IMG/VR virus record: IMGVR_UViG_3300027649_000017
Coordinates: 1-21,402 of that record
Strand: one strand, 5' to 3'
Source of the DNA: a virus
Length of the DNA: 21,402 bases
Made by a program: the position numbers and the translations under genes. Positions 15,461 through 21,402 of the stretch are shown here, in pieces. Each line of letters opens with the position of its first letter. Position 1 is the stretch's first letter. The notes beneath the pieces are model-generated. The model was given only the letters and a program-made list of their open reading frames with translations. It was not told the DNA's origin and searched no databases.

Positions 15461-15535
15461 GCCCCCCAAGCTTTGGCAGCGAAGCACTGGTTTTGTAAAC
15501 CAGCGAGGTCGGCGCACTTCCGTCGGGGGGCTCCA
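15461..15535 (+). tRNA. tRNA-Thr (anticodon UGU), unusual T-arm
   Basis: 75 bases folding as a cloverleaf. The acceptor stem GCCCCCC/GGGGGGC is perfect and followed by TCCA (encoded CCA). The D-stem is GCTT/AAGC. The anticodon stem CTGGT/ACCAG encloses loop TTTGTAA, so the anticodon is TGT (Thr, reads ACA). The T-stem GTCGG/CCGTC has a T-T mismatch and its loop, CGCACTT, lacks the normal TTC. It could be a functional but divergent tRNA or one in decay. Confidence 0.8.
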
Positions 15536-15538
15536 TGT

Positions 15539-15614
15539 GCCGCTGTAGCTCAGTTGGTAGAGCACGTCCTTGGTAAGGACGAGGTCAGTGGTTCAATTCC
15601 ACTCAGTGGCTCCA
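15539..15614 (+). tRNA. tRNA-Thr (anticodon GGU)
   Basis: 76 bases with a standard cloverleaf: acceptor GCCGCTG/CAGTGGC with one G-T pair, D-stem GCTC/GAGC, anticodon stem CGTCC/GGACG with loop TTGGTAA (anticodon GGT, Thr, reads ACC and ACT), T-stem AGTGG/CCACT with loop TTCAATT, discriminator T and encoded CCA. It is only 3 bases after the first tRNA-Thr. Confidence 0.95.
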
Positions 15615-15633
15615 ATATTGAAAAGAATATCTG

Positions 15634-15810
15634 ATGCCGATTTATGAATATCAGTGTGCGTCTTGTGGTTATGAACACGCCATCACGCAGAGCATTCGGG
15701 AACCTGCAATAGACCTCTGTCCGCATTGTCAGGGTCCATGGGTACGACTCATTTCTCAGTCGAGTTTTCGTCTCAAGGGAACCGGCTGGTATCAGAAAGG
15801 AACCGTGTAA
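15634..15810 (+). CDS. FmdB-family zinc-ribbon protein
   Basis: A 58-residue protein starting MPIYEYQCASCGYEHAITQS, the hallmark of FmdB-type putative regulators, with CASC (8-11) and CPHC (29-32) forming one zinc ribbon. It ends SSFRLKGTGWYQKGTV, also typical (FxLKGxGWY). FmdB-like proteins occur in bacteria and T4-like phages; binding to nucleic acid or RNA polymerase is suspected but not proven. It lies 19 bases after a tRNA and its stop overlaps the next start (TAATG). Confidence 0.82.
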   Translation: MPIYEYQCASCGYEHAITQSIREPAIDLCPHCQGPWVRLISQSSFRLKGTGWYQKGTV

Positions 15811-16319
15811 TGCGTTTTCACTCAACGAACATCTTTCTGGGTCTCGAACGGGTCACTATTGATACCGCTGGATCGGGCGAGATTATCAATATGCCGCTCA
15901 TTCGTCAATTTGTAGAAACGATTCGTGAGGAAGATTCTGATAACACGAATCTCTTCTTTCATCTTTTTTCGTTGGCCATCATCACAAATGAAGACCGCAT
16001 TCTTTTGATGGAACAACGAGTCCCGCAGATCGAAGAGGCCTTGGGTTATGAAATTACCACCATTCCTACGCTCGATGAAATGTGTCAGGTCGGACGGTGG
16101 CAAAAAGAAGACCTGATATTATATGGTCGGCAAACGATTATTGATCTCTGGTGTCGCACGTTCTACGAGGGATCACGGAATATATTAGTAGATGACTTTA
16201 TTCCCAATCGCCAGATTGTGGATTACGATCATGGCATGGTAATCGACCTCATCAATATTCGGTCACTTCAGAAAATAGCGAACACCGCGCATACACGAGT
16301 TTCAGAGGAACATCTATGA
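15810..16319 (+). CDS. Hypothetical protein, 169 aa
   Basis: A 169-residue protein with no motif I recognise. It begins MRFHSTNIFLGLERV and contains NLFFHLFSLAIITNEDRILLM, a hydrophobic segment too charged at the edges to be a clear membrane helix. The ATG overlaps the FmdB stop by one base, and its own stop overlaps the next gene's start (ATGA), so three genes form a tightly coupled set. This start is preferred to an upstream in-frame one at 15726, which would overlap the FmdB gene extensively. Confidence 0.6.
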   Translation: MRFHSTNIFLGLERVTIDTAGSGEIINMPLIRQFVETIREEDSDNTNLFFHLFSLAIITNEDRILLMEQRVPQIEEALGYEITTIPTLDEMCQVGRWQKEDLILYGRQTIIDLWCRTFYEGSRNILVDDFIPNRQIVDYDHGMVIDLINIRSLQKIANTAHTRVSEEHL

Positions 16320-16801
16320 AACTCACCATTCGAGGGTGTACGAGTGTACAACGGCCAATCCTGAGAAATTGTACTCTCTGGCTTGCCAAGAAGTTTTTTC
16401 GGTCTGACTTATCAAATAACTTGACATTGCAGATTACGATTAAACGTCAATTAGATTGTCCCGAAGAATGTGGAGAATGTGAGTGGGTGGAAGAGAATGT
16501 TCGACCACGTAAGTTTCACATTGCCATCAAACGAGGTCAATCATTTCGAGAGGTTCTTCTGACGTTGGTGCATGAAATGGTGCATCTTCGTCAATTTGTC
16601 AGAAATGAACTCTTTGATTATACGGCAACTGCCGATCTCACTCGCTGGCACACAAAAGTGGTGGACACGTCACGGTTAGCCTATCGCAAACTTCCCTGGG
16701 AACAAGAAGCCTTTGGAGAACAACGGACGCTGCTCTATGAGTGGGCCCAGGACACTGACCAGATGAAGTATATCAAAGTGAGGAAAAAACCAGCAAAATA
16801 G
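16316..16801 (+). CDS. SprT-like zinc metalloprotein
   Basis: A 161-residue protein with the HExxH zinc motif in LVHEMVHLRQF (HEMVH at 86-90), followed by a helix and LPWEQEAFGEQ near 128-138, where a Glu or His would complete the site. CPEECGEC (48-55) may bind a second metal. The layout fits the small SprT-like or phage metallopeptidase group, whose host relatives (SprT, Spartan) act on proteins bound to DNA. The protease role is inferred. It is coupled to the preceding gene by ATGA and is the last gene before the promoter at 16836. Confidence 0.7.
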   Translation: MKLTIRGCTSVQRPILRNCTLWLAKKFFRSDLSNNLTLQITIKRQLDCPEECGECEWVEENVRPRKFHIAIKRGQSFREVLLTLVHEMVHLRQFVRNELFDYTATADLTRWHTKVVDTSRLAYRKLPWEQEAFGEQRTLLYEWAQDTDQMKYIKVRKKPAK

Positions 16802-16835
16802 GAGACGTGGTGGGCCATATATCTCTAAAACCCAC

Positions 16836-16864
16836 TTGACTAAATTTTCTAATTCTAGTATAAT
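16836..16864 (+). promoter_or_regulatory. Near-consensus sigma-70 promoter for the dioxygenase
   Basis: TTGACT (16836-16841) and a perfect TATAAT (16859-16864) are 17 bases apart. This is the strongest-looking promoter in the window and lies about 25 bases before the ribosome binding site AGGAGA (16885-16890) of the dioxygenase gene. It would give a normal leader. Confidence 0.88.
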
Positions 16865-16896
16865 TGATATCGTGATACTTGTATAGGAGATTTATT

Positions 16897-18258
16897 ATGA
16901 CGCAAATAATTGTAGCGCCCACGCTGCACCCCTCAGAACATCTCCTGGGACAGTTTCTCGACGAACAACATTACGATACGCTTATTGAAACTGATACCGA
17001 CTTCTATCTTCCCGCAGCCGGTCACGTGACGGCTGCGTCAAGCGATTCGAACCCAAAGGATTGCGAGACCCGCGACCTGGAGTCCCAGGAAGACCGCGTG
17101 GCCTTTAAGTTTCGTAAGAACTATTTTACCAAAGCGGAACAGGATCAGGCTTACGCTGGATTGCGGGATTGTGCGCTCATGACCTCTGAGAATCGTGGGA
17201 TGGCGGCTGGGCCGATGGCTGGACAATTGGGCAATCGGATAACTGTGGATAATTGCCAGCTGGAAATTCTTAATTATTTCTTATCGCCCAAGAAACTTTT
17301 AGATTTTGGGACAGGGATCGACCCCATTCAGGGTATCCGCGATTCCTTTCTGAGTGGAACAAAAGTGATTCGAGGGACACGCTGTCCCGTCTGGCTTTCC
17401 ATTCCGGTGAACCGTGACCAGTTCAAGTTTGACGCATGGGTGAAACAGACTCAACGATTGTCAAGCCTGGAAATGATCAGCGAAGCCCATAGGATTATGG
17501 ACACGTATATATCTGATACATCCTATGCCAATCAAGTCAATTCAAGCATTGCGGGTTGGTTTGATCGCTATCCACGCATTCCCTATGGTCGAGCGACTTC
17601 CTACACCAGAGATCACCCAGCGCAATTTCAGCTGTCCTTTCCCTTTCTTCAACATCTCTCGAAAGGGTTCCATGACTTGATGCCCCAACGATATCGGGCG
17701 CAACAGGCTGCGGCCTCGCAGATCGATTCTCGTTTTCTCGTTCCAGGAACACCCCTGACGACCATTACTGTCAATAAAACATTCCGAACCGCCGCACACC
17801 GTGATGCCGGAGATCTGAATACTGGTCTGTCCAATCTGCTCGTTCTCTCAAATACTGGAAATTTTACAGGTGGATATCTCATTCTACCGCAGGTGCGTGT
17901 CGCCATTAATGTGCGTCCAGGCGATCTTCTGTTGATCAATAATCATGAGTGCATTCATGCCAATACGCCAATTGTGTTATTAGACGAAGACGCTGAACGG
18001 GTGTCTCTGGTCTGCTATTTTCGCGCCGCCATGTTGGAATTAGGATCCTATGAGTATGAGGACTGCCGATTTCAGTTTGTGGAATCCCGTCGATTGAACT
18101 CCCAGCACCCCAATCAGCGGGAACGATGGAATGGAGTCAGTGAAGGCATGTTCGAGTCACCTGAGTGGTATGAGTTTCTTCGAGAGAAACTCGGAGAAGA
18201 GGTCGTGCAACACTATCATCCGACTAAGAATCCCGAACTCGATCGGTTCTTTAACTAA
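16897..18258 (+). CDS. TET/JBP-type 2-oxoglutarate/Fe(II) dioxygenase
   Basis: A 453-residue protein. The C-terminal half carries a double-stranded beta-helix: TVNKTFRTAAHRDAGDL supplies the HxD iron ligands (His301, Asp303), GGYLILPQVRVAINVRPGDLL forms the core strands, HECIHANTP supplies the distal His (350 or 354), and ERVSLVCYFR supplies the 2-oxoglutarate-binding Arg368. The 'FRTAAHRDAGD' pattern with RxGDLL is that of the TET/JBP superfamily, which oxidises methyl groups of 5-methylcytosine or thymine in DNA, and related phage proteins. Residues 1-280 (GWFDRYPRIPYGRATSY and others) have no motif I can name. ATG 16897 follows AGGAGA. Together with the kinase and transferase downstream it suggests DNA base hypermodification. 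Substrate base unproven. Confidence 0.78.
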   Translation: MTQIIVAPTLHPSEHLLGQFLDEQHYDTLIETDTDFYLPAAGHVTAASSDSNPKDCETRDLESQEDRVAFKFRKNYFTKAEQDQAYAGLRDCALMTSENRGMAAGPMAGQLGNRITVDNCQLEILNYFLSPKKLLDFGTGIDPIQGIRDSFLSGTKVIRGTRCPVWLSIPVNRDQFKFDAWVKQTQRLSSLEMISEAHRIMDTYISDTSYANQVNSSIAGWFDRYPRIPYGRATSYTRDHPAQFQLSFPFLQHLSKGFHDLMPQRYRAQQAAASQIDSRFLVPGTPLTTITVNKTFRTAAHRDAGDLNTGLSNLLVLSNTGNFTGGYLILPQVRVAINVRPGDLLLINNHECIHANTPIVLLDEDAERVSLVCYFRAAMLELGSYEYEDCRFQFVESRRLNSQHPNQRERWNGVSEGMFESPEWYEFLREKLGEEVVQHYHPTKNPELDRFFN

Positions 18259-18277
18259 TGTTGGTTAAATACTAACA
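18259..18277 (+). other. Small hairpin just after the dioxygenase stop
   Basis: TGTTGGT (18259-18265) pairs with ACTAACA (18271-18277) around a 5-base loop, with one G-U pair. There is no T-run, so it is at best a weak terminator or mRNA-end stabiliser. Confidence 0.3.
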
Positions 18278-18287
18278 TAAAATCAAC

Positions 18288-18365
18288 CACTTCGAATGGG
18301 CTCATACGGATTGGAATTTGTCCTTGACTTCTTCGCTCCAATCAGGTAGACTAAGAATATGGGTA
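18288..18365 (+). repeat. 78-base direct repeat, copy 1, carrying a promoter
   Basis: This segment recurs at 21212-21289 with 6 mismatches in 78 bases and no gaps. It includes the -35 and -10 boxes and the ATGGGTA that follows. The two copies bracket the small ORF, methyltransferase-like gene, transferase, kinase and tRNA-Ala. Confidence 0.92.
18324..18352 (+). promoter_or_regulatory. Sigma-70 promoter in repeat copy 1
   Basis: TTGACT (18324-18329) and TAGACT (18347-18352) are 17 bases apart. An ATG follows 6 bases after the -10 box (18359). The promoter would drive the small ORF and the modification genes behind it. Confidence 0.78.
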
Positions 18366-18400
18366 GTGTTTATCGTTTTCAATCTAACAAAAGGGGTGTC

Positions 18401-18640
18401 ATGATGAGAGGATCGAGTAATGTGCGAAAATATCTAGCGCAGGTAGAGGCCCAACCGAAGGAAGCGAGTGATTATTCATGCGACTATCGCCAGGCCGTGA
18501 TTAATACACTGAATTGGATGCTGGTCAATAGCCCAGAGCGTCCAATGTCGGCGGCACCGGCGAGTCGCCCAGCGGCGTTGAAGAAGCCGAAGCCTGTTCG
18601 GGCCATGGCGTTTCCGAAAGCGCAGCAGGTAGTAGGATAA
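18401..18640 (+). CDS. Small hypothetical protein at head of modification operon
   Basis: A 79-residue protein. AAAAGGGG just upstream supports ATG 18401. A longer form from ATG 18359 (MGSVYRFQSNKRG added) would be leaderless and adds 14 residues. The N-terminal half (NVRKYLAQVEAQPKEASDY) is helical; the C-terminal half is rich in Ala, Pro and Lys (PAALKKPKPVRAMAFPK) and probably disordered. No family recognised. It lies 3 bases before the methyltransferase-like gene and so belongs to the same transcript. Confidence 0.55.
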   Translation: MMRGSSNVRKYLAQVEAQPKEASDYSCDYRQAVINTLNWMLVNSPERPMSAAPASRPAALKKPKPVRAMAFPKAQQVVG

Positions 18641-18643
18641 TTG

Positions 18644-19390
18644 ATGGTTGCTCAAGCGGTCGCGCGAATCTGCGGAAAATGGGATCTCCCATTCTACATC
18701 CCTCTCGTGAGCGAGGGGGAAATCGCGAAGGAACGACGCTCGTATGTGCACTATGTCGCGGCCCATCAACCTCTCGTTTCGGCGAAGTGCCTCGCCACGG
18801 AATGGCTCGTGTCAGGACTAACTCCTGGCATGAGCATTCGGGAGTATTTTGGTGGGGTCGGCGTGGTCAGCACAATATTGAAAGGTGTGCTGTCTCCGAG
18901 CACGCTTATCGCCACCGACATCGATGCGCGATGCGTGGAGCAACTGCAGGGGTTGCTGGGGGCAGACTGTGCCTGGCAAGCGAATGCCAAGGGCGACATA
19001 CTCTTGAACTGTGCGACCGAGTGTACCGATATGCAGGTACTGGACTTCCCCAGCTTTACCGCCCCAAGAATCTATACGACCTGGAAGGCACCGTGGGCCG
19101 CCATATTTGCAAAGAATCCGACGGTGGTGATCTTCACGGACACGGCCTGTTCGTATCTTTCGGTACATCGGGGCGTGTACAGCGAGTTCTTCGGGCGTCC
19201 TATTACGGATAAGCACAGCTACACGTGTGCATTTTCAGATTTCCTATTCGCCACGTATGGCTATTCCATACGGCGGGCCGCGTACCGTGCGCGCAATGCC
19301 GCGTATTATCTCTGCCTCAAGGGAGACAGCGAACTAAAGGAGGCGGAGTTTCCGCAGAGAGGTCTCAATGATGGATTTGAGTTCCGGTAG
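18644..19390 (+). CDS. Methyltransferase-like Rossmann protein of the modification locus
   Basis: A 248-residue protein. SIREYFGGVGVVSTIL looks like motif I of class I SAM-dependent methyltransferases and LIATDIDARCVEQL like the acidic motif II. At the expected catalytic position it has LDFPSFTA instead of a standard DPPY or PC motif, so either the substrate is unusual or methyl transfer has been lost. FTDTACSYLSVHRG follows. ATG 18644 is preferred (AGGA 6 bases before) to TTG 18641. The gene overlaps the next one by 23 bases, tying it to the transferase. A role in base modification is inferred from position. Confidence 0.6.
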   Translation: MVAQAVARICGKWDLPFYIPLVSEGEIAKERRSYVHYVAAHQPLVSAKCLATEWLVSGLTPGMSIREYFGGVGVVSTILKGVLSPSTLIATDIDARCVEQLQGLLGADCAWQANAKGDILLNCATECTDMQVLDFPSFTAPRIYTTWKAPWAAIFAKNPTVVIFTDTACSYLSVHRGVYSEFFGRPITDKHSYTCAFSDFLFATYGYSIRRAAYRARNAAYYLCLKGDSELKEAEFPQRGLNDGFEFR

Positions 19391-20536
19391 CGCAGGGAGC
19401 GCGGGGAGATATTGCGCCCTGCGCGGGATCACCGAGTTGACCCCTGAGCAGCTGACGGCTGGTCTGGACTTTAGACTTCCGCAGCACAGGAGAGCCGTCT
19501 TTTTGCGTGCATACGAGTTTCACCTCCAATACGGGACGATGCCTGGGTGCGTGTACTTTCTGTTCCCGTGGCTGACGACCCACTACGGCTGGACGCAGGA
19601 GCAGAAGCTGTGGTTTGCCTTTCTGAATGGCAATACGCAGAATCCCGTGACCAGCTGGCTGATTTTTCGTCAGTTCCCTGCCGTGGACGGGCTGGACGAG
19701 TTCGAGCTGGGCCGGTGGTTCGAGGCGCAGTACGCTCGCCTAGAGTTTGACACGGATCGCCGGTACCACAAGAAGAATTTTCTGCGGGCCGTGGCAGGCT
19801 ACCGTCTCATGATCGGTCGTGGGACGCAACAGACTCTATTTGATGGAATCACCCAGAGCAGCGATGAGAAAGAGAATTATCGGCTGCTCTGGGTAAGGAT
19901 GAAGTCTTTCTATTCGTTCGGCCGACTCAGCATGTTCTCATATAGCGAATATCTACGCATTATGGGACTGCCTATTGAGTGCGACCAGCTATTCTTGGAT
20001 GATCTAGAGGGGAGCAAATCTCATCGCAACGGGCTGTGTAAAGTTCTGGGGGGGACGACTTGGATTGGCATGATTCCAACCCCGCATTTACAGGATATTC
20101 TCAAGACGTGCTACAGTGGCTCCGTGAGGAAGGCGCACTCTTGCTACAGGAGGCACGAGAGCGGTTTGCTGGGCAACCGTATGCAGCTAACGTCAGTTAC
20201 GAAACGCTGGAAAGTCAGCTGTGTAATTACAAGAGCTGGTATCGACCGAATCGTCGGTATCCTAATGTATATACCGATATGCTGTACGGGCGGATTCGCA
20301 GGGCTGAGAAGTTGTGGGGCGAGTCGCTGGATCTGTTTTGGCAGGCGCGTCGCGAATCGCTCCCCCAGCATTTGCGCCTAGAGGATACTCCGAGTGATCC
20401 AGGGGTGCATCCGATCAAGCAGAATCATTACCGACTCACGGGGGAGGTGATTATGATGGACCGTGATTGGCCGTGCTTCACCAATCGGTACAACCAAGCA
20501 GTGCCGTCTTCAGGATTAGACCACTTCTCTCTTTAA
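19368..20536 (+). CDS. Thymine hypermodification transferase (aGPT pyrophosphorylase/AADT-like), frameshifted
   Basis: Two frames join to give about 389 residues. Part 1 (19368-20054, 229 residues) contains RAVFLRAYEFHLQYGTMPGC, FLFPWLTTHYGWTQEQKLWF and AFLNGNTQNPVTSWLIFRQF. Part 2 (to 20536) contains DDLDWHDSNPAFTGYS, SWYRPNRRYPNVYTDMLYGR, HPIKQNHYRLTGEVIMMDRD and WPCFTNRYN. These resemble the alpha-glutamyl/putrescinyl-thymine pyrophosphorylase family, whose members include amino-acid:DNA transferases acting on phosphorylated 5-hydroxymethyluracil. The frames meet at GGGGGGG (20048-20054), where a -1 shift joins them; without it the 0-frame product is 337 residues ending in about 108 Cys/Arg-rich, unrelated residues. 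GAGAGG lies 5 bases before ATG 19368. Assembly error, mutation or programmed slippage are all possible. Confidence 0.72.
20048..20054 (+). other. Run of seven G: -1 frameshift site
   Basis: Codons CTG GGG GGG ACG cover the run, forming G GGG GGG, a perfect X XXY YYZ slippery heptamer. A -1 slip gives GGG GGG GAC GAC and continues into the conserved second half of the transferase. One extra G would give the same protein without slippage. Confidence 0.85.
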
Positions 20537-20548
20537 TAGGAGTCTCTC

Positions 20549-21088
20549 ATGCGAACGGTCATTGCGATTGGCGGGTCACCAGGAACGGGGAAGACCACGC
20601 TCATGCGGGCGTTTATGCAGGACAAAGTCTGGGAAACGGTCGAACCTAAGAAAACACTATCTGCACTCTATTGTCGAGACCTTGATCTGTACATTCTGGG
20701 GAAGTATGCCGAGGGAGAGGTCTTTGCTGGCACGGACCGACTTAGCATGGCCGTCCAGCCGGTGCTCGAAGCCTGGATGACGACCCATCAGTCTCACGTG
20801 TTATTTGAGGGTGATCGCGTCTTCAATCAATCCTTTCTCGAATTTCTCCTCACTCTTTCGGACACGGAAGTGCATATCGATTTTTTGAGAGTTCCCCAAT
20901 CCATTCTCCTCCAGCGGTATCGGGACCGTGGATCCAATCAATCTGAGCAATTCCTCAAGGGTCGAGCCACAAAGTATCAGAATTTGATGGGAAACTTTGC
21001 ATTGCGCCCGCACATTACGGAGTATGCGCATGTCACGCCGGCCGATCAGGCCCTCGTTCTCCACCATCTACATACGACCCTCCTCTAA
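20549..21088 (+). CDS. P-loop kinase, 5-hydroxymethyluracil DNA kinase-like
   Basis: A 179-residue protein. The Walker A motif is GGSPGTGKTT (8-17); VLFEGDRVFN (84-93) is the Walker B-like segment; YILGKYAEGEVFAGTDRLSMAVQP lies between them; QRYRDRGSNQSEQFLKGRATK (from about 129) has the lid arginines. ILGKY, FAGTDRLSM and LFEGDR are segments I associate with the P-loop kinase family of phage hypermodification loci (HMUDK), which phosphorylate 5-hydroxymethyluracil in DNA. ATAGGAG lies before ATG 20549. It is 12 bases after the transferase and clearly in the same operon. The name rests on motif recognition; a general nucleotide kinase is the alternative. Confidence 0.75.
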   Translation: MRTVIAIGGSPGTGKTTLMRAFMQDKVWETVEPKKTLSALYCRDLDLYILGKYAEGEVFAGTDRLSMAVQPVLEAWMTTHQSHVLFEGDRVFNQSFLEFLLTLSDTEVHIDFLRVPQSILLQRYRDRGSNQSEQFLKGRATKYQNLMGNFALRPHITEYAHVTPADQALVLHHLHTTLL

Positions 21089-21127
21089 CGGCGACCGAAT
21101 AGAAGGAGATTCGCAGGTACGACATAT

Positions 21128-21203
21128 GGGGCTGTAGCTCAGTTGGGAGAGCATCTGCCTTGCAAGTAGAGGGTCGCTGGTTCGATTCCAGTCAGCTCCA
21201 CCA
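21128..21203 (+). tRNA. tRNA-Ala (anticodon UGC)
   Basis: 76 bases: acceptor GGGGCTG/CAGCTCC with the G3-U70 pair that marks alanine tRNAs, D-stem GCTC/GAGC, anticodon stem TCTGC/GTAGA with loop CTTGCAA (anticodon TGC), T-stem GCTGG/CCAGT with loop TTCGATT, then ACCA. CCA is encoded. It lies between the kinase gene and repeat copy 2. Confidence 0.96.
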
Positions 21204-21211
21204 AATCGGTA

Positions 21212-21289
21212 CACTTCGAATAGGCTTATACGGATTGGAATTTGTCCTTGACTTATTCGCTCCACTCAGGTAGACTTAGAGTATGGGTA
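21212..21289 (+). repeat. 78-base direct repeat, copy 2, carrying a promoter
   Basis: Matches 18288-18365 at 72 of 78 positions without gaps. It begins 8 bases after the tRNA-Ala 3' end. Like copy 1 it ends in an ATGGGTA start. Confidence 0.92.
21248..21276 (+). promoter_or_regulatory. Sigma-70 promoter in repeat copy 2
   Basis: TTGACT (21248-21253) and TAGACT (21271-21276) are 17 bases apart, with the same boxes and spacing as copy 1. The ATG of the last gene comes 6 bases after the -10 box. Confidence 0.78.
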
Positions 21290-21402
21290 CAGAAATTCTC
21301 GTTACTATTATTTTGAATGCCGCCGTGTGGTTGGGTGGGTGTGACCACTCAAGTCTTCAATATCCACAGGTGGGACTCCAAAGTGAACGTCATGGACGGT
21401 AT
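21283..21402 (+). CDS. Start of a gene, N-terminal 40 residues (partial)
   Basis: An open frame from ATG 21283 runs off the right edge: MGTEILVTIILNAAVWLGGC and 20 more residues. The beginning is hydrophobic and ends at LGGC, loosely like a lipoprotein signal, but it lacks the usual positive N-terminus. No ribosome binding site precedes the ATG, which is 6 bases after the -10 box, so translation would be leaderless. No family can be assigned. Confidence 0.45.
   Translation, partial: MGTEILVTIILNAAVWLGGCDHSSLQYPQVGLQSERHGRY

Noticed and set aside
18679-19212. Second + strand frame of 177 aa inside the methyltransferase-like gene
   Set aside because: Cys/Arg/His-rich product without family resemblance; a result of high GC in this stretch.
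21283-21345. Lipoprotein signal in the last partial gene
   Set aside because: Hydrophobic start ending in LGGC, but no positively charged N-terminus and the rest of the gene is missing, so not claimed.
1-21402. CRISPR arrays, insertion sequences or integrase genes
   Set aside because: No regularly spaced short repeats, transposase motifs, terminal inverted repeats or integrase catalytic motifs were found; the only sizeable repeat is the pair of 78-base promoter segments.

Overview
The window looks like part of a tailed-phage genome of the T4-like (myovirus) type. All convincing genes lie on the + strand, are packed with short gaps or 1-25 base overlaps, and mix virion-associated proteins, replication and nucleotide-metabolism genes, tRNAs and many small unknown genes. 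T4-type hallmarks are a gp61-like primase and a perfect TATAAATA late-promoter box. Several structural-region proteins (4527-4859, 5312-5701, 5712-7232) resemble families I know from cyanophages and other environmental T4-like phages. The host cannot be told from the sequence. The other promoters are ordinary sigma-70 type (TTGACT, 17 bases, TATACT, TATAAT or TAGACT).

Layout. 1-7769: end of an unknown gene, then a virion/accessory block: nucleotidyltransferase-kinase fusion, GP88-like cysteine-cluster protein, Lys-rich protein, HAD deoxyribonucleotidase-like protein, small conserved structural-type protein, acidic protein, DUF7207-like protein, a mosaic multi-domain protein, and a coiled-coil protein with a C-terminal membrane segment. 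7770-7884: two tandem promoters flanking an inverted repeat. 7885-11622: primase, flavin-dependent thymidylate synthase (ThyX) and a B12-dependent (class II) ribonucleotide reductase. 11623-12711: late promoter, secreted protein, zinc-finger protein, GIY-YIG-like protein. 12712-15455: a promoter, a free-standing sigma region 4-like protein, small genes and an ATP-dependent DNA ligase. 15461-15614: two adjacent tRNA-Thr genes. 15634-16801: FmdB-type zinc ribbon, an unknown protein and a SprT-like metalloprotein. 16836-21203: a probable DNA base hypermodification locus. 21204-21402: a second copy of a promoter segment and the start of a further gene.

The most interesting part is 16897-21088. 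It encodes a TET/JBP-type 2-oxoglutarate/Fe(II) dioxygenase, a methyltransferase-like Rossmann protein, a protein resembling the alpha-glutamyl/putrescinyl-thymine pyrophosphorylase or amino-acid:DNA transferase family (split by a -1 frameshift at a run of seven G), and a P-loop kinase resembling 5-hydroxymethyluracil DNA kinases. The inferred pathway is oxidation of thymine (or methylcytosine) in DNA, phosphorylation of the new hydroxymethyl group, and its replacement by a nucleophile. The part after the dioxygenase (small ORF, methyltransferase-like gene, transferase, kinase, tRNA-Ala) lies between two 78-base direct repeats, each carrying a promoter, so it may be a mobile or exchangeable cassette.

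A second recurring pattern is that several promoters place an ATG 5-6 bases after the -10 box, where transcription would begin. For the primase no Shine-Dalgarno sequence is visible, suggesting leaderless mRNA. Family names are from recognition by eye; no database search was run.
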